This document shows positions 1-12,134 of a stretch of 64,000 nt of DNA, one piece after another. How positions within the stretch are numbered: the first letter of the stretch is position 1; every line of letters starts with the position of its first letter. The DNA lies in the NCBI GenBank assembly GCA_022495995.1, contig JAFEMH010000521.1, positions 186,001 through 250,000 on the forward strand, read 5' to 3'. The DNA comes from Adenophora triphylla var. japonica. Its lineage: Eukaryota > Streptophyta > Magnoliopsida > Asterales > Campanulaceae. The notes beneath the pieces are model-generated. The model was not told the DNA's origin. It saw only the letters and a program-made list of their open reading frames with translations, and made no database searches. The position numbers and the translations under genes are program-made.

Positions 1-1675
1 AGGAACGTCCACGTAATGCCTCGAAGGCATAGGCTCGTACGCCGGCACACGACGCGAAGACCGACAGACACCTTCGACGCCATCTTCTTAGCAAAGGAGC
101 GCATCGCCACGTAACGGCGAAGTCAAGATATCGTAGGCTCTCCCGGACTCCGCACCAACAAGAAGCCAAGGAAACGCTCATCAAATACGCTATACTCAAC
201 AACAAAAAGAGAAAACGCAGTAAAAGATGCCAAGATGGAAAAGAGTCAAGACACTCACCGATCTCGTTTGTGGTCCACTTCAGTGCAGCAGTGAGCTCAA
301 GCTCCGAACGGGCATGCACACCCTCCTCTCGATCCGTCCCCGCGGACGTACGTGAAATCCGGTCCCGCATCGGAACCTCTCGGGAGCTCGCGGCGCCCTC
401 TCTCTCCCGCGCCGCCAGACCTGGGCGCTCCTCGCCTTCCTCCTCACGAAGGCCCCGTACTCCTCTCCGTACAAGATGAACTCCTGCACCGACACCGCCA
501 AGGTACCTCTCGGTCCAAGCACATCCATGTCCCGGGAATCAAGCATCCCAAAGGGAGGGTCCTCTGAGCCACGGAAGCACACCGGGCCATGCCGCGTAAG
601 ACTCGCTCCCCTGTACATGGCGTCACAAGTCAAGCCTCGCAAGCATCTTCCGCCGCGCTGCCACCTCGGAGCCCTCGAACTCATCTCCTCATACCGAACT
701 CCACGGGAACATGTAACGAACCCTCACGGCTATCCCGCTCCAAACGCTCCCGCACATCCCCGTAGGCGATGGTGAGCTTCCCCCGGGTCCTCCTCTTCCT
801 CGCCGTACGAGCCCATCCCAAAGATAGCAGTGGTACGCAAAGCAATGTGCTCTGTGGATCCCTATCCCACTGAAGCACCGGAAAACCTCATAAAACCACA
901 CCCGTGACAAAAACAGAGAAAGCTCAAGCAAAAGACAACGGAGAAAAGACAAGTTGCTAAATCAAAAATGTCAAGAATAAACTCATACCTCCAAAGCAAA
1001 GTCAAAGCAGCCAACGAATCCGCCACCCTCGCTAAACCGGTCCAAGGAGAAGTAGAGCTCACCAAGCCTCGCTCGCCCAAGCAATGCTGCGGCACTCCTA
1101 TCCAGATTCAATCAAGCTCTCCAACAGAGCAAAGGGAGCCGCGGTCGCGTGGTTCGAGAACAAAGTCTCTGACAAAGGCATACCACAAGAAGGAGCGCGC
1201 CAATCGCTCCGTCGCCACCTCGGCCGGTACTCCTGGATGTAGGCCCCACATACCGGCCGTGATCTCATCTCCACGTCGCTATAAAGATCCCTGTGCCCCT
1301 CGCGAGGACGAGGCTCAAAGCCCAAGCAGCCTCGGCCAAGACATCATCGTAGATCATGTCTCTCCACCTCACAGCCCCCTTTCAAGGAGAGCCCTGAATA
1401 GCAAAGAAAATCGCTGGCGTCACCGTCACCTCGCCCAGCTCGCATGGAAGGTGTGGGTGGTATCCCACCAATACTTGATAAACCCGGAAGACACTCTTGT
1501 TCTTCCTCGTGTCGACACTCCACCTGTGTTCTCAACAAACACACCTAGGCCAGCATAAACCAACCTCCGGGGACTCGGCCTACCGCCCACGGAAATATCA
1601 GGCATCCGATGCCATAGCTCCACAACAGCCTCGAGCGATCCCCGAGTCTTCATCCTCTTGGCCTTCCCGGCCGTA
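1..1675 (-). pseudogene. Remnant of antisense plant-mobile-domain gene (antisense gene 2), copy 0
   Basis: Read on the minus strand this holds pieces of exons 2 to 4 of the antisense gene that is best preserved at 44873-47472. At 1426-1480 the WWDTTHTFHASW segment corresponds to the plant mobile domain signature W-D-x-x-x-H-x-F-H-x-S-W. At 880-950 the segment VWFYEVFRCF corresponds to the start of exon 3. No frame stays open for more than about 130 codons, and several one-base indels separate the pieces. It is a decayed gene fragment with no complete product. Confidence 0.65.
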
Positions 1676-1681
1676 AGCCCC
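1..1681 (+). mobile_element. Truncated 3' internal region of an element-A copy
   Basis: This stretch matches 12457-14125 of element A over its whole length, with many small indels, so it is the 3' non-pol internal part of a second copy of the same family. It ends at the shared GCCGTAAGC and is followed at once by the LTR at 1682, whereas the copy inside A continues another 3.5 kb before its LTR. The 5' part lies outside the window. The arrangement internal-LTR-internal-LTR suggests a tandem made by recombination between copies, with an internal deletion in this one. An independent older insertion with a deletion is the alternative. Confidence 0.75.
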
Positions 1682-3064
1682 TGTAAGTACCCCAATCTGG
1701 ATCACTCCCTTTCAAACACCCGGGAAACACCGCAGACTCATCCACGCAGTCTCAGAGACCTCTCCCACTCAAAACCCTCTCAAACCCCTCAAACCCCCAA
1801 CCAAACCAAGGGAGGAGCCCTCCTGGGATAAAAAGGGACAAAGGACCTTTCGGGAATTTTCAGAAACCGGAAAGCAATATAGGTCCGTACGGACCTCTTG
1901 TTTCCATAATTACCGAATCCCCTTAAAGTCCACAATATTCCTCAAATCCCGAGAAATGATTACCCTAAATGCGTACTTGGTCCGTACGGACCTCTTTGCA
2001 TGTCAAGATGGTCCGTACGGACCTCTTTTGCAAGGGGACATCATCATTTCCGTAATATTCACCATCATTGCATATTCCTCAAATCGAGGAAAACCAAAAT
2101 CCCGGATAACCAAGAGGTCCGTACGGACCTCTTTGCACCAAATCTCGAGACTATAAATAGAGGGCTCCCCTCCTCATTTTTTCACACCTCCCACTTCTCT
2201 CTTCCTCCCTAAGCCTTCGGCTCCCCTTCTAAGACCTTTCGAGGCATTCCCGCCCCTTCGGATCCTTCCGAGGCCTTCCGAGCCCCTCGAGGTGCTCCGA
2301 AGCCTCTCCGAGCGCTCCCGAGACGCTCCCGCGCTGCCCCGAGGCACTCTCGAGGTACTCGAGGCCCCTCGTGGTACTCCGAGGCCTCGCTCGGTCTTTC
2401 CACGGTGTCCCGCTCTTTCCGAGTCAAACCGACGATCCCAAACCACGCCGAAACTCGCCCGAGTGACTCCCGCCACCACAACGCACGCCGAACCTCTCGC
2501 CCGAGTGATCCCGACGATCCCCACGCACGCCGAACCTCTCGCCCGAACGCAGCCTACAACCTCAACTCACGCCGAAACTCTGTCCGCGTACAACCGGCAT
2601 CCCCGAAGCAATCCGAACGCTACTCCGACCTCAAACACTATTCCCCGCGGAAGACAGACACGAACCAACATTGGTAAGGCTTCCTTCCTCTACTATTTCA
2701 ATACATTTCAATACAATGTAGACATCCGATACAGCATGCATTTTTAAAAGCACACACACACACACACAACTTTTTAAAGGATATTAGGGGTATCCGAAAG
2801 ACTCGTTTACGAGGCTACTCTGGTGAGCTCTAATATTCTAATATTCTCTTCCCGAGGAGTCATCTCGACCTCCGAACTCAAAATCTCATCACACAAAAAC
2901 AGTTAAAAATTTATCTTTAAACTGATGCCCTTTGTCAATGTTTTGGGCTTAATAAAAACGGCGTGGCGACTCTACAAAATGCGAAAGCAAAACGGCGAGA
3001 CACCTCCAACGCGAAAGAATGCCGATGCCTGGGCCGCGAGGCCTTCTCGGATCCGGTAATTTCG
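1682..3064 (+). repeat. Element A 5' LTR
   Basis: It starts TGTAAGTACCCC and ends near GGTAATTTCG, just before the primer binding site. It matches 17674-19124 throughout, except that it lacks about 70 bp near the end that the 3' LTR has. It contains four copies of GGTCCGTACGGACC, a TATA box at 2152-2158, a C/T-rich transcribed part, an AC microsatellite (2753-2768) and a second TGGCGACTC at 2964-2972. Differences from the 3' LTR are mostly one-base gains and losses. Confidence 0.85.
1882..2158 (+). promoter_or_regulatory. Element A LTR promoter: four palindromes plus TATA box
   Basis: The perfect 14-bp palindrome GGTCCGTACGGACC is at 1882-1895, 1979-1992, 2010-2023 and 2116-2129; most copies are followed by TCTTTGCA. 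The last ends 22 bp before CTATAAATAG (TATA at 2152-2158), a typical plant TATA box, so this is the likely LTR promoter. The same palindrome is found upstream of both antisense genes in this element. Binding by a factor is inferred from position and repetition only. Confidence 0.75.
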
Positions 3065-3066
3065 CT

Positions 3067-3083
3067 TGGCGACTCCATTGGGA
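3067..3083 (+). other. Element A primer binding site (tRNA-Arg type)
   Basis: TGGCGACTCCATTGGGA lies two bases after the 5' LTR end. It differs at only a few bases from the TGGCGACTCCGCTGGGGA of elements B and D, which fits the 3' end of plant tRNA-Arg, the primer of Ogre-type elements. Confidence 0.75.
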
Positions 3084-4440
3084 CATTTTGTTTTAAAAAC
3101 TTTTAAACAAAACAAAAGATTTTTAAAACGATGATGAGGGTCAAACTTTCATTTTACCCCTTCCTTTAACTGTTGTGTGTGTGTGCACGTGCTTCGTTTT
3201 TATTTTACAAAAAAATAAAAATACAAAAAAATGCATCAATATACATCTGTGCATACATTTAAAATTCTTCAAAAATTTCTATTTTACTCGTAAAAGAATT
3301 TTAGAGACCGCACACTACGCGCACCGCCGCCTCGGTTACACCGCACTCTACTCACACCGCCGCCTCTACACCGCACACTATGCGCACCGCCGCCGGATAC
3401 ACCGCACACTACAACCCTTAACCCGGAGTGGTCTCGCCAGTCCGTTTGGTCTTCCTAGGCCTCTTGGGCGCGCACGGGATCATTCCAAACATCCCATCCT
3501 AGCCAAGCGTCAACCCCGCACGTTTGAGTCTTGAGTCACACTCGTCCGTACTCTTGGTTTTTACCAGCCCGTGTCATACACTCGGATATATATACCATGC
3601 CGGCCATTTTCGAGTCAAGGCTCTAACTCAAGATCCCTCGCGCAAGCAAAGCGATGAAAGGTCATGCTAAAATCTTGACTCGATCTTGATTTTCGAAGCT
3701 ACACCTGCACGATGTTCCGTCCCGATATACATCCATGCCGCATGACACCATGTCATCACGCCTTTGATACGTCGCCCATGACGATATGACCCAGCCTAAC
3801 GCCTAACGTCACAGATCCCTTGCGCAAGCAAGGTAAAGAGAGGTCATGCCGAACTTCGACTCGATCTTGACTCAGCGGCCGGCTCGGTTCACTATTCACA
3901 TGGCTAACGCATCAAAACGAACATGACAAAGCTCGGTCCTTAGGTTCGATTTTTCTTTAGGCCGGTGGAAACCGCTTGCACTATAGGACCTCGCCCGGGC
4001 CGCCCACCCCGGGATGTCGAAATACAGTGCAAAACGAGGGGCTTATAGCCGCACGTATGGTCTCCATCGACCCAGATCTAGCATAGTTGCGAAAAAGAAG
4101 AGCAATCTTTTCCAACCTACCTAGGATTCTCGAGAAAATACTGTTTTAAGTAAATTAAAACAACAAAAAAAAAAAATCAAATAAATAAAAGAAACGGAAA
4201 CCGCATGCCACGTGAGCTTTCCCCTTTATCCCGTTAGGCCATTCCCGTGTCTAAATCCTTGCCCGTCACCCTCCAAATAACCGAGAGTGGTTGAGAATCC
4301 CCGGAAGCCGCCTTTTAGTATTGAGGTCACAAGGTCCGATAGCCCTTCCAGCTTCAACGGTCCGCACCGTCCAATACTCCCCATGACGGATCAACAGATA
4401 ACAAAGTGAGGGAAACGGAACCCCGCCACTAAGGAATCTC
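3084..4440 (+). other. Element A untranslated leader with a conserved pre-gag block
   Basis: No coding region is visible. At 3305-3415 a short repeat built from CACCGCCGCC and CCGCACACTA occurs about four times; element B has one copy of this CCGCACACTATGCG motif. From 3978 to about 4130 a block (CTATAGGACCTCGCCCGGG, then AGTTGCGAAAAAGAAG) matches 35750-35910 of element B. Its place just before gag in both elements suggests a packaging, dimerisation or translation signal. That role is inferred. Confidence 0.6.
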
Positions 4441-4446
4441 CGCACA

Positions 4447-6200
4447 ATGGAGGAGGTGCCGCGAGCCTTCGAAGCCATCAAGAAGCGCCAAGAAGAACAA
4501 AGAAGCTCGGATCGCCGACACCTCGCGTCTTCGAGGAACAGCTTGCAGCTTCCCAACCCGATGGAACCTTTGTTCTCATAGAAGACGAAGACATACCGGC
4601 TCCCCCGGCTTCTCAAAGCTATCGCAGTCCCGCCTCCGCCAAGCTACGAGATCCCAGAACGCAGCGCCTTCGCTCAAAGCTCCTCAGCGCGGGCCAAGGC
4701 CCGACATGCCCGCCTCGGGATCGGGCCGGGCTTCCGCCCGCACATCAAGCTCGCACCAACAAGACACATACGTGCTCGCTTCCGCTGTATCCCATGCATC
4801 TCTGCATCCCCAGATTCAATCCTTTGCCTCTATACGAGCCTCGCAACCACAATCAAAAGTCCCCATTCTTACCAGTGGACAGTGCATCCCGAGCGGATAT
4901 CCCGACATCTCAAGTTTGCCACCCGCAAGTCCGCCAATTGGGGCTAACGAATCGTTTCCCCAGCCTCCCAAACACAACCCTTAGCGGACCAAGCAATCAT
5001 GCCCTCAACTTCAACACCCTGTGGTATGGGTTGGTATACACTCAACTACCTCCCCAAGACTCCCGAATGGCGATCCCATCGCCCAATCCACCTCCATCTT
5101 CGGTTTCCGTCCCCGAAAACGGTAACCCACCTCGCATACCGACCCTCACATGGCTTGGTTGATCGAACAAATGAAAGACATGCAAGGCAAGCTAGCTAGT
5201 TCTCAAGGACTCCCTCCCCGCCTACCGATCCGAACAAAGTGGTCCCTCTCCCTCCAAAGTTCAGATGCCGGAAATGGAAAAGTTTGACGGAATGTAATGC
5301 CCAAAACCCACATCGACACCTACGTCCCGGGTATGAGAGCCAAAGGGGCAACCCTCAACAGATGGCGCATCATTTTCGCATTCCCTCAAATCCACAAAGA
5401 CTAAGGTGGTTCCTCAATGTGAAGGCGTAAAACCGCTCCACGTGGGATCGATCAGTGAAATCTTCCCGGAGAAGTACCGCGCCAATCTTGAATGGGAAAC
5501 AAACCGCCATGACCCGCAAGCCACCGAACAAAAGGATGACGAACCAAAGAGGCGAATTCTACAAAAGATGGAACCTGAAGCTAAGCGAGATAATGGATCC
5601 ACTTTCCAAGGAAGAGCAGATGGACATCTTCCATTCCCGCCTCAAACCATCTTTGAGGACTTTGATCACCACCATTTCTATCCGGATCTCCGTGCCATGG
5701 TCAACGCCGGACAAAGTTTGAAAAGACCCCGAGTCTTCAAAAGGCAACAAAGAACCCCCGCCTCATCTTACCGCTATCGAACAAACCTCGGCAACTTCAA
5801 CTCCCGCCCCAACCAAAGGAAAGGAAGCAAATGAACAAGGCACTACATTCGTAATGGAGCTCAAGTAAACCGCGATCAGCACTCCCCAAAGAATAGCAAC
5901 CCCCTCGCTTCCCACAATTCCAAAGATTTTGATAACCCGGAAATGCCCTCGGGTCAAGTATTTCAAGCCTGTGAAGCGAAATCTTCTCAAACCACTCGAG
6001 AATTTCCAACCTAAGACCCTCAAACCCAACATGGATATGAGCAAGCACCGCGCCTTCCATAACTACCCCGGCCACACCACCGACAATTGCTTCGTACTCA
6101 AGCAGTGATTCAGGCTCATTGAGGAGGGAAAATTGGAACGCCCCCGTGGTCCCAATACCATTGGAAATCCATTCCCCGTAACGACAGTGGTAAACTCAAT
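4447..6200 (+). pseudogene. Element A gag remnant
   Basis: The likely start is the ATG at 4447, followed by a Glu/Lys-rich N terminus like that of element B gag. Pieces of the gag core are readable near 5160-5200 (LIEQMKDMQGKLAS, cf. B) and 5470-5530 (YRANLEWETN). The modified zinc knuckle and its tail are near 6040-6165 (GHTTDNCFVLKQ, then LIEEGKLERPRGPN). At least six frame changes and several stops break it, so no Gag protein can be made. B gag at 36165-38149 is the better-preserved relative. Confidence 0.75.
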
Positions 6201-6439
6201 AGCCATTGATGAAATCCCAAGCGAGAGCAGACTCCCTGCAATTTCCGAGACCGTCAGCATGCTGTCTCGCCATGACTGGGAGCGTGAAACAAGAGTCAAA
6301 AGGTCTCGTGACCGGGAATTCCGACAAGAACGCCCACGGGCCACTGTCTCCCTACGATCTTTGCCCCACCCAAGGCATACAAATGGTTGGATCGAACGTT
6401 CCCTGCACGAGACCGAGTCCAACGGTAGCACGGGAAGCG

Positions 6440-7230
6440 GTTTAGCCTTCACAGACGATGACTTGCCAATATGTGAGAATCGGCACAATGAAGCTCTCCT
6501 CATCCTCATAAAGATAGAGAGGTTCTTCCTCCCGAACGTCTTGATTGATAACGGCTCCGCAGTCAACATCATCGCTTTAAGCACACCGAAACGACTCCAC
6601 ATCGACCGTTCTTCGATAAGGCCTTCACCTCGGTAATCCGAGCCTACGACTCTACCGCACGACCAATCGTAGGAATCATCAACTTGAGGATCCAATTCGA
6701 CGTACAACTAGAGTCGGTAGAGTTCCAAGTCGTGGAAATCAAACCAACCTTCTCTCGCTTTGTTGGGACGGCCTCGATACATCGATGAAAGCAAGATCAT
6801 CTACTCTTCACCAATGCGTGAAATTCATCAATGCCAACGGAGCGATCGAAGTGATCCGCGGAAGCAGTAATGGCAAGTGCTTGGCCAGCAAGCTACGACC
6901 CGAAGAAGGTCCCGACATGACCGAATACTCTTCCCTGCATGATTCTCCTACCCCGTCCCGCTACGAAGTGGATCCTTTCATCCACGCTCTAAGCCGCGAC
7001 GAGCCGGAAATTGAAGAACTCATGGGTCAGATGACAACTCGATATATGCGATCGTGAAGAATGCTTCGAGAGAGGATCAAGAGATGGATGCCCTAATGGA
7101 GATTGATCGAGGAGTAGACCCTTACTTCGCCGAAAACCCTCTTGCAACCGGCTCATCACCGATCCCCGCACAAGACAACCCTCTAGCCGACACTCTCGGA
7201 TCTTACTGGGACAAACCCATCACAGCCTAG
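6440..7230 (+). pseudogene. Element A aspartic protease remnant and downstream linker
   Basis: The segment from about 6445 reads TDDDLPICENRHNEALLI and then VLIDNGSAVNII (about 6538-6575), the active-site motif D-N/S/T-G-S-A of Ty3/gypsy proteases. After a frameshift at about 6630, text typical of the protease C-terminal half follows (IRAYDSTARPIVGIINL). Residues to about 7230 form the linker that precedes RT. It is the only recognisable protease motif in the window; B and D lack it. Frameshifts make it non-functional. Confidence 0.7.
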
Positions 7231-8090
7231 TTCAATTCAACATTCCTGTCCGACTTGGACGAACAATGGCGCAACCTCCTCCAAGGCTTAATCGTGGAAG
7301 GTGATATATCATGTCCGCTCGAATCGACATTGTAAACGCCGTACAAGCAAAGATCCTGCATAAAGAAGCAGATTCTATGAAACCGATCAACATCGCAAGA
7401 ATCCACTCCGACCGCCGAATGCTTCGCCCTCCTAGAAGTAGCCCTCGCCGACTTCTATCATCAAAAACCCCCAAGGACCGGTGGCAACACTAATGGAGGG
7501 ACATCATCGTGGGAGCAGCCAAAAACCTCTCGCGATCCGGTTTGAAATCGAACCGCATGCAAGCTACTTTCCGGACTCATGCCAAGGGAAGATTGGCCAC
7601 CCGAACCAAAGACCACTCCCTCTAGAGCTACAGCCATCCGGGAGTAATGAAGCCTCGGTCCAATCCTCGTCGCCTATAGTCTAGCTTCGAGTCTTGTTGT
7701 CTCGTGTATTCACATCTTTTGTGTCTTTTGACGGCTTTACGCCCAACGATTGTGAATCTTTGATCAACAATGTACAGCCTCTTCACGCTTTCAATAAAAG
7801 GTCCGACCTTCCTAAAAACCATTTCATTGCATCTTTAACAAATGATGACATTAACTAATCAAAACAAGCTTAAATTCATCTATACAAAAGGCAAACACAT
7901 TAATTAAATAAATGCATCAAGCAAACATTTAAACATGTTGTCAAACGAGAGAAAACCGGGCCCAAGCCGCCGAGAAGGTTTTAATCACAAAGATTTGCAA
8001 GATTGCCGAAAAGCCAAAGAGACGCAAGTCCGACGCCATTTCCAAAGACAAGTCGATCTTCCAATACCTCAAGAACGGGAAACCGCCTTC
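7231..8090 (+). other. Element A protease-RT spacer ending at the RT deletion
   Basis: Only broken reading frames are seen. An AT-rich part (7680-7930) matches the corresponding spacer of B (38560-38940). The shared GAAAACCGGGCCCAAGC at about 7952 is where pol resumes in B. Homology to the RT module then stops near 7985, and pre-integrase sequence appears by about 8060. The RT/RNase H deletion therefore lies between about 7985 and 8090. Ogre-type elements often have an intron between protease and RT; I could not place splice sites here. Confidence 0.55.
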
Positions 8091-9284
8091 ATGAACAAGG
8101 AAGGGCAACACACAGAGGGGTCAAAACCAAGAGCATCATGGCCCTAAAACGCCTTGCCTCTCACTTCGTCATCCTCGGGGACATGTTATACAAGAAACGC
8201 TACTACGGGCCACTCCTACGCCGCGTCGCCCAAGAAGAAGCGAACAAGTTCATGAACGAAGTCCACAATGGGGCTTGCGGTCCCCACATGAACGCCAGAG
8301 CCCCGATGCAAATCATTCTCGTGGATGGGCTACTACCGGATCTCCATGGAGGCAGATTGCATCCACTTTGTCCGAAGCCGCGACAAGTGCCACCCGCTTC
8401 TCCAACCTCAATCATCTCGCCGCCCCACGATCTCTACCGCATGACTACACCTCGCCCTTTCGCCACTGGGAATTGACGTCATCGGGAAAATCGCTCCGCC
8501 AGCAAAGAATCTGGCCACGAGTTCATCTTGGTAGCCATCGACTACTTCACCAAATGGGTCGAAGCCAAGTCCTACAAGGTACTCACCTCCAAGAAGGTCG
8601 CACATTTCCTCAAGGAAAGCATCATATGCCGATACGGCATCCCAAATGAGGTCATATCGTACAACGGCTCACACTTCGAAGGAGAATTCGACAGCATCGC
8701 CGGCCGAATTCAAGATCACACGCCACAAATCTTCTCCCTACCGGCCACAAACAAACGGCGCCGTGGAAGCAAAGAAACAAAACCTCGAACGGATCATCCG
8801 AAAATGACCACCCGAGGACGAGATTGGCCCGAGAAACCGCACCTTGCACTTTGGGGCTACCGCACATCGGGCCGTAATGCCCACGGAGAAACCCCATTTG
8901 CCCCGACATACGGATGGAAGCAGCCCTTCCCATCGAGCTAGAAATTCCTCACTCCGAGTGCCGCTGAAAATGACATCAACGAAGTCGAATGGCTCCGAAG
9001 CCGACATGATGAATTGGCTCGCTAGACGAGCGACGACTAAAGGCCATGGAACACGTCCGAGCCTATCAAAGCAGATGGCTAGAGCTTTCGACAAGAAAGT
9101 CAAATCCCGAGACATCGTGGAAGGTGACCTTGTACTCAAAGAAAAGCCTCCCACTCGAACCAACCCACTGGGAAAATGGGAACCCACATGGATCGGCCCT
9201 TTCGTGGTTCAAAAGATCTTCTCCCGAGGCGCCATGAAGCTAACGTACCTAGACGGCAATCCCTTCATGAATCCAAATAACTAA
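8090..9284 (+). pseudogene. Element A integrase remnant
   Basis: Integrase parts appear in order but in changing frames. The zinc-binding region is EVHNGACGPHMNARA (8258-8300). The core begins WGIDVIGKI-like at about 8465, with GHEFILVAIDYFTKWVEAKS at 8517-8570. NGSHFEGEF follows at about 8662, with Tyr where the catalytic Asp of DNGS should be (SYNGSH). NGAVEAK is near 8757, WPEKPHLALWGYRTS near 8830, and the C-terminal GDLVLKEKPPTR-like part runs to the end at 9284. At least four frameshifts plus the lost catalytic Asp make it inactive. Confidence 0.8.
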
Positions 9285-9613
9285 GCAAACTTCGCAGATA
9301 CTTCGCCTAAAGAAGAACAATCGTGCATCTCTTGGCACTCCATGTAGTGTCGAACTACGCACTCCGAGCCCTCTAGTCCGGGAACGTAGGCAACCTTAAT
9401 TGGTCCGGTCTAAAAATACACAAAAAGTCAAAAGTTTGAATGTCAATCAAGACCTCCATCAAGCTCCGCACTTTTCAAGAACACGCCCCAAAGCCACCTT
9501 GACCAAGTCAAACGACGGCGGCAACATCAAAGGACATCCGAGGGTCACTCAAAGATCAAACGACCGACTCATGTCCGCTTCCAAGCCAGGGCTTGTCTTC
9601 GCCTCACGCGCTT

Positions 9614-9668
<55 letters not shown>

Positions 9669-10099
9669 TCGAGCAAGGGCTCACAAAAAAAAAAAAAAAA
9701 AAACAAAAGAAGCTCAAGCGTAAGCCGCGAAATCGAGGTCAAGAGCCCGACGCCAACGAGCGGCAAGGAAGCTACGAAAAGACCGTCGTAACAACTTGTC
9801 AAGGGAGCATTCAACCTCTCGCCCAAGCACAAAGCCTCAAAGAAAGGGGATTGCCGCCATGGCTCGATCGCTTCACCCGCAAATGCAAATGTAAAAGTCC
9901 AAAGATGGACGCCAACAAAGGGCACAAATGTAAGCAAAGGCAAACAAGAGATCTTGCGTCTCGACAAAGCTTTAAAAGTAAATCACAAATCACTAATCGG
10001 TTACAACATTTCTTGATGAGTTCAAGCACGGTCTACTCTCAAGTTCACAACATGCTAAAAGACAAACTTTAATACATTTAACTAATAATGTGTTTGCAA
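9285..10099 (+). other. Element A post-integrase spacer with poly-A tracts
   Basis: There is no credible gene. A 50-base run of A (about 9615-9664) and a second A-rich run (9685-9708) create Lys-rich reading frames that are artefacts of the repeat. GGGAACGTAGGCAACC (about 9379) recurs in B and D in similar places. At 10010-10039 a 30-bp block is identical to 42719-42748 of B. It contains the small hairpin CTTGATGAGTTCAAG and lies just past the 3' end of antisense gene 1 in both elements. Confidence 0.6.
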
Positions 10100-11629
10100 T
10101 GCAATGAATGGATACCTAGGAGGTCATTCCGCGCCATCTCGCGCTTGTCCTCGCCATTCTTTCCTTTCTTCCCTCGTCCCCGGCGAGTCTTCTTTCGCTC
10201 CACGTGAACCAACTCGCGTCTCTCGCCCGAGATCCGGGGTCCTCCCCGTAGAGTCAAATAATCCAAGAGCTCTCGTGGCTTCATTCGCCCGTGCTTCGCT
10301 CGGATCTCCTCCCCGCGAGTCCGTAAAGAGGACCTCTCCCCGTCGCCGGTCAACTCTAGTCTCGTAGTCAAACAAAGCGTCTCCCGTCACATCCAAAGGG
10401 TCGACTGTGCTTCGGCACTCCTAAGGCAATAGCCGCTACGGCAACCGGGTCCTGCACCGCGCACGCCGCTTCCAAGACCACTTGGGATCGCCCAACACGC
10501 CGCTCATACTGTGCCGTATACCGAGTCGTCAACACGACACTCTCCCGACGCCTAAGGAGTACCACAGAGGGAAAGCGGAATACCTCCATACCCTCGTACA
10601 ATACAAGAAGGCACCTGAGCCGCCATACAAAGAGGAGCTATCTCCGCAGAGCAAGGTCATCCTGCACCCAACAAAGGCTCCCGCTTCATCCCAAACCGCC
10701 GGAAACAAGCGACGGAACATAGAAGGAGGACCAAGACAAACCTCGAACTCGACAACGTAGGACCCTTCCCGCAAGATCCTCCCGGTCTCAATCCTCCAAA
10801 GGCGGAACCCACCAATGGATCTCGATGCGTACTAAGCCGTGCCATCCATCTCTCCCAAAGTGACCGATCCATATCCAACACAAGAGGTCGCCGAGCAAAT
10901 GACCACGGGCTAAACGACGCTGAGCCTCTGCATGGCCTCGGAGTCTCTCTCGCAGCCACAAGGTGAGCAAAGCGGGCTTCCTCTCATAAAACGATCCCTG
11001 GGCCGCGCACGGCCGATACCATGAAGAGTCTCTCCCAACACCAACGGGACAATATCCTCTCCACTCGCAAAGGCCCTACCACATCTAGCAAAGCGCCATC
11101 ACAAATGCCAAGGGAGCCGACTGTAAAAGCTGCCGCCATCACGCACAAGGCAAATACATCCCAAGAGACGCCACTCTCATCATCAACCATGAACCGCTCC
11201 GGCAGCCTCGTAAATGTCGATATGACCCGAATCAAGGATCATGCCCCGCACTTCTTCCAACGAAGCACGAAGAAAGTCTCGCAAGCTTCACGCTCACCGC
11301 AAAGACCACCAACCAAAGGAAGCGAGATGGCCTCCACCTCCGGTCCTCCAATCAAAGCCCGAAAATCCTCAAAAGTGGGCACCATTTCATTGTAGGAGAA
11401 ACAAGACACGTGCCTCCTAACATCCTGCAACTTCGCGGCAGCCCGCAACAAATCCCAATCAGAACCAACTCCTTAAAAGACCAAACCGAGCAAAGACGAA
11501 ACCTTACCTCGAAAGCCCGTCTCGATGCCTCATACGGCGTCTCATCCACATTTTCAACTGCTCAAGGAAGTGTGCTTGCCTCTCCTGCGAAAGCCTCGGC
11601 AAAATCCTAGGAACATACGAAGAATCCAT
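10100..11629 (-). pseudogene. Antisense gene 1 of element A (DUF7745/plant-mobile-domain-like), decayed
   Basis: The minus-strand start is probably the ATG at 11629. The segments DVRRHVSCFSYNEMVPTFED and FRALIGGPEVEAI (about 11300-11440) match the antisense ORF of B (42947-44341) closely. SLGICDGALLDVV near 11100 and the Lys/Arg-rich C terminus KKTRRGRGKKGK near 10190 also match B. Frameshifts occur every 150-300 bp. The gene lies downstream of integrase and is transcribed towards it. I assign the family from the W-D-x-R-R-H-x-x-x-F pattern and the B copy. The molecular function is unknown; plant mobile domain proteins in hosts act in silencing. Confidence 0.7.
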
Positions 11630-11747
11630 GGCAAAAATGGAGGTCCCTAGAGAAAATGGGGAAGAAAGCTCGAAAATGGCTGCAAATGGGGAATGGGAGA
11701 AAGTCCAGACACCGGAAAACATTTAAGTCCTCCCGAAAGCAAGGTTG

Positions 11748-11792
11748 GTCCGTACGGACCTCTTTGCAATGTAGGTCTGTCCGTACGGACCT
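11748..11792 (-). promoter_or_regulatory. Palindrome pair upstream of antisense gene 1, element A
   Basis: GGTCCGTACGGACC is at 11748-11761 and GTCCGTACGGACC at 11780-11792, each followed by TCTTTGCAA. They lie about 120-165 bp upstream (on the minus strand) of the ATG at 11629. They are the same motif as in the element A LTR promoter. Confidence 0.65.
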
Positions 11793-12134
11793 CTTTGCAA
11801 TCGTGAGCCCATTTTCCGTAAACAAGATAAAACCACCGTCCTCAAGAAACCTTGCTCCAAATACCCAAACACTGGCCAAAGCCATTTCCGGCAAACCAAC
11901 ACTACCCACAAACGCACTCTCAGCTCGCGTGGCATGTACAAAAAAAATAAAAATAATAATAGCAACAATTTCTAGGACAATTCCCGGGAATCACAAAAAT
12001 AAATGACATTACATCTTAAAATAAAATACTGTTTGCCATGCAAATACATGTGTTTTATTACAGGTACAAAATGTCTGTTGCTAAACAAAAAAAAAAAGAG
12101 AGAGGGATATGAAAAGAGGGAAAGCAAATGAATA

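Noticed and set aside
2174..2747. Overlapping Arg/Ser-rich open frames on both strands after the LTR TATA box (also at 18162-18806)
   Set aside because: They follow from the GC-rich composition of the LTR, occur on both strands, and differ in frame between the two LTRs.
2964..2972. TGGCGACTC as the true primer binding site of A, which would shorten the LTR
   Set aside because: The 3' LTR continues about 175 bp past the same word with homology to the 5' LTR, so the site after 3064 is the real one; the inner copy is reported as a finding.
5239..6707. Minus-strand open frames within gag and protease of A
   Set aside because: They mirror the plus-strand gag-pol remnant, which has clear family motifs; no motif is seen on the minus strand.
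9593..10072. Lys-rich open frame across 9600-9720
   Set aside because: It is a translation of the poly-A tracts.
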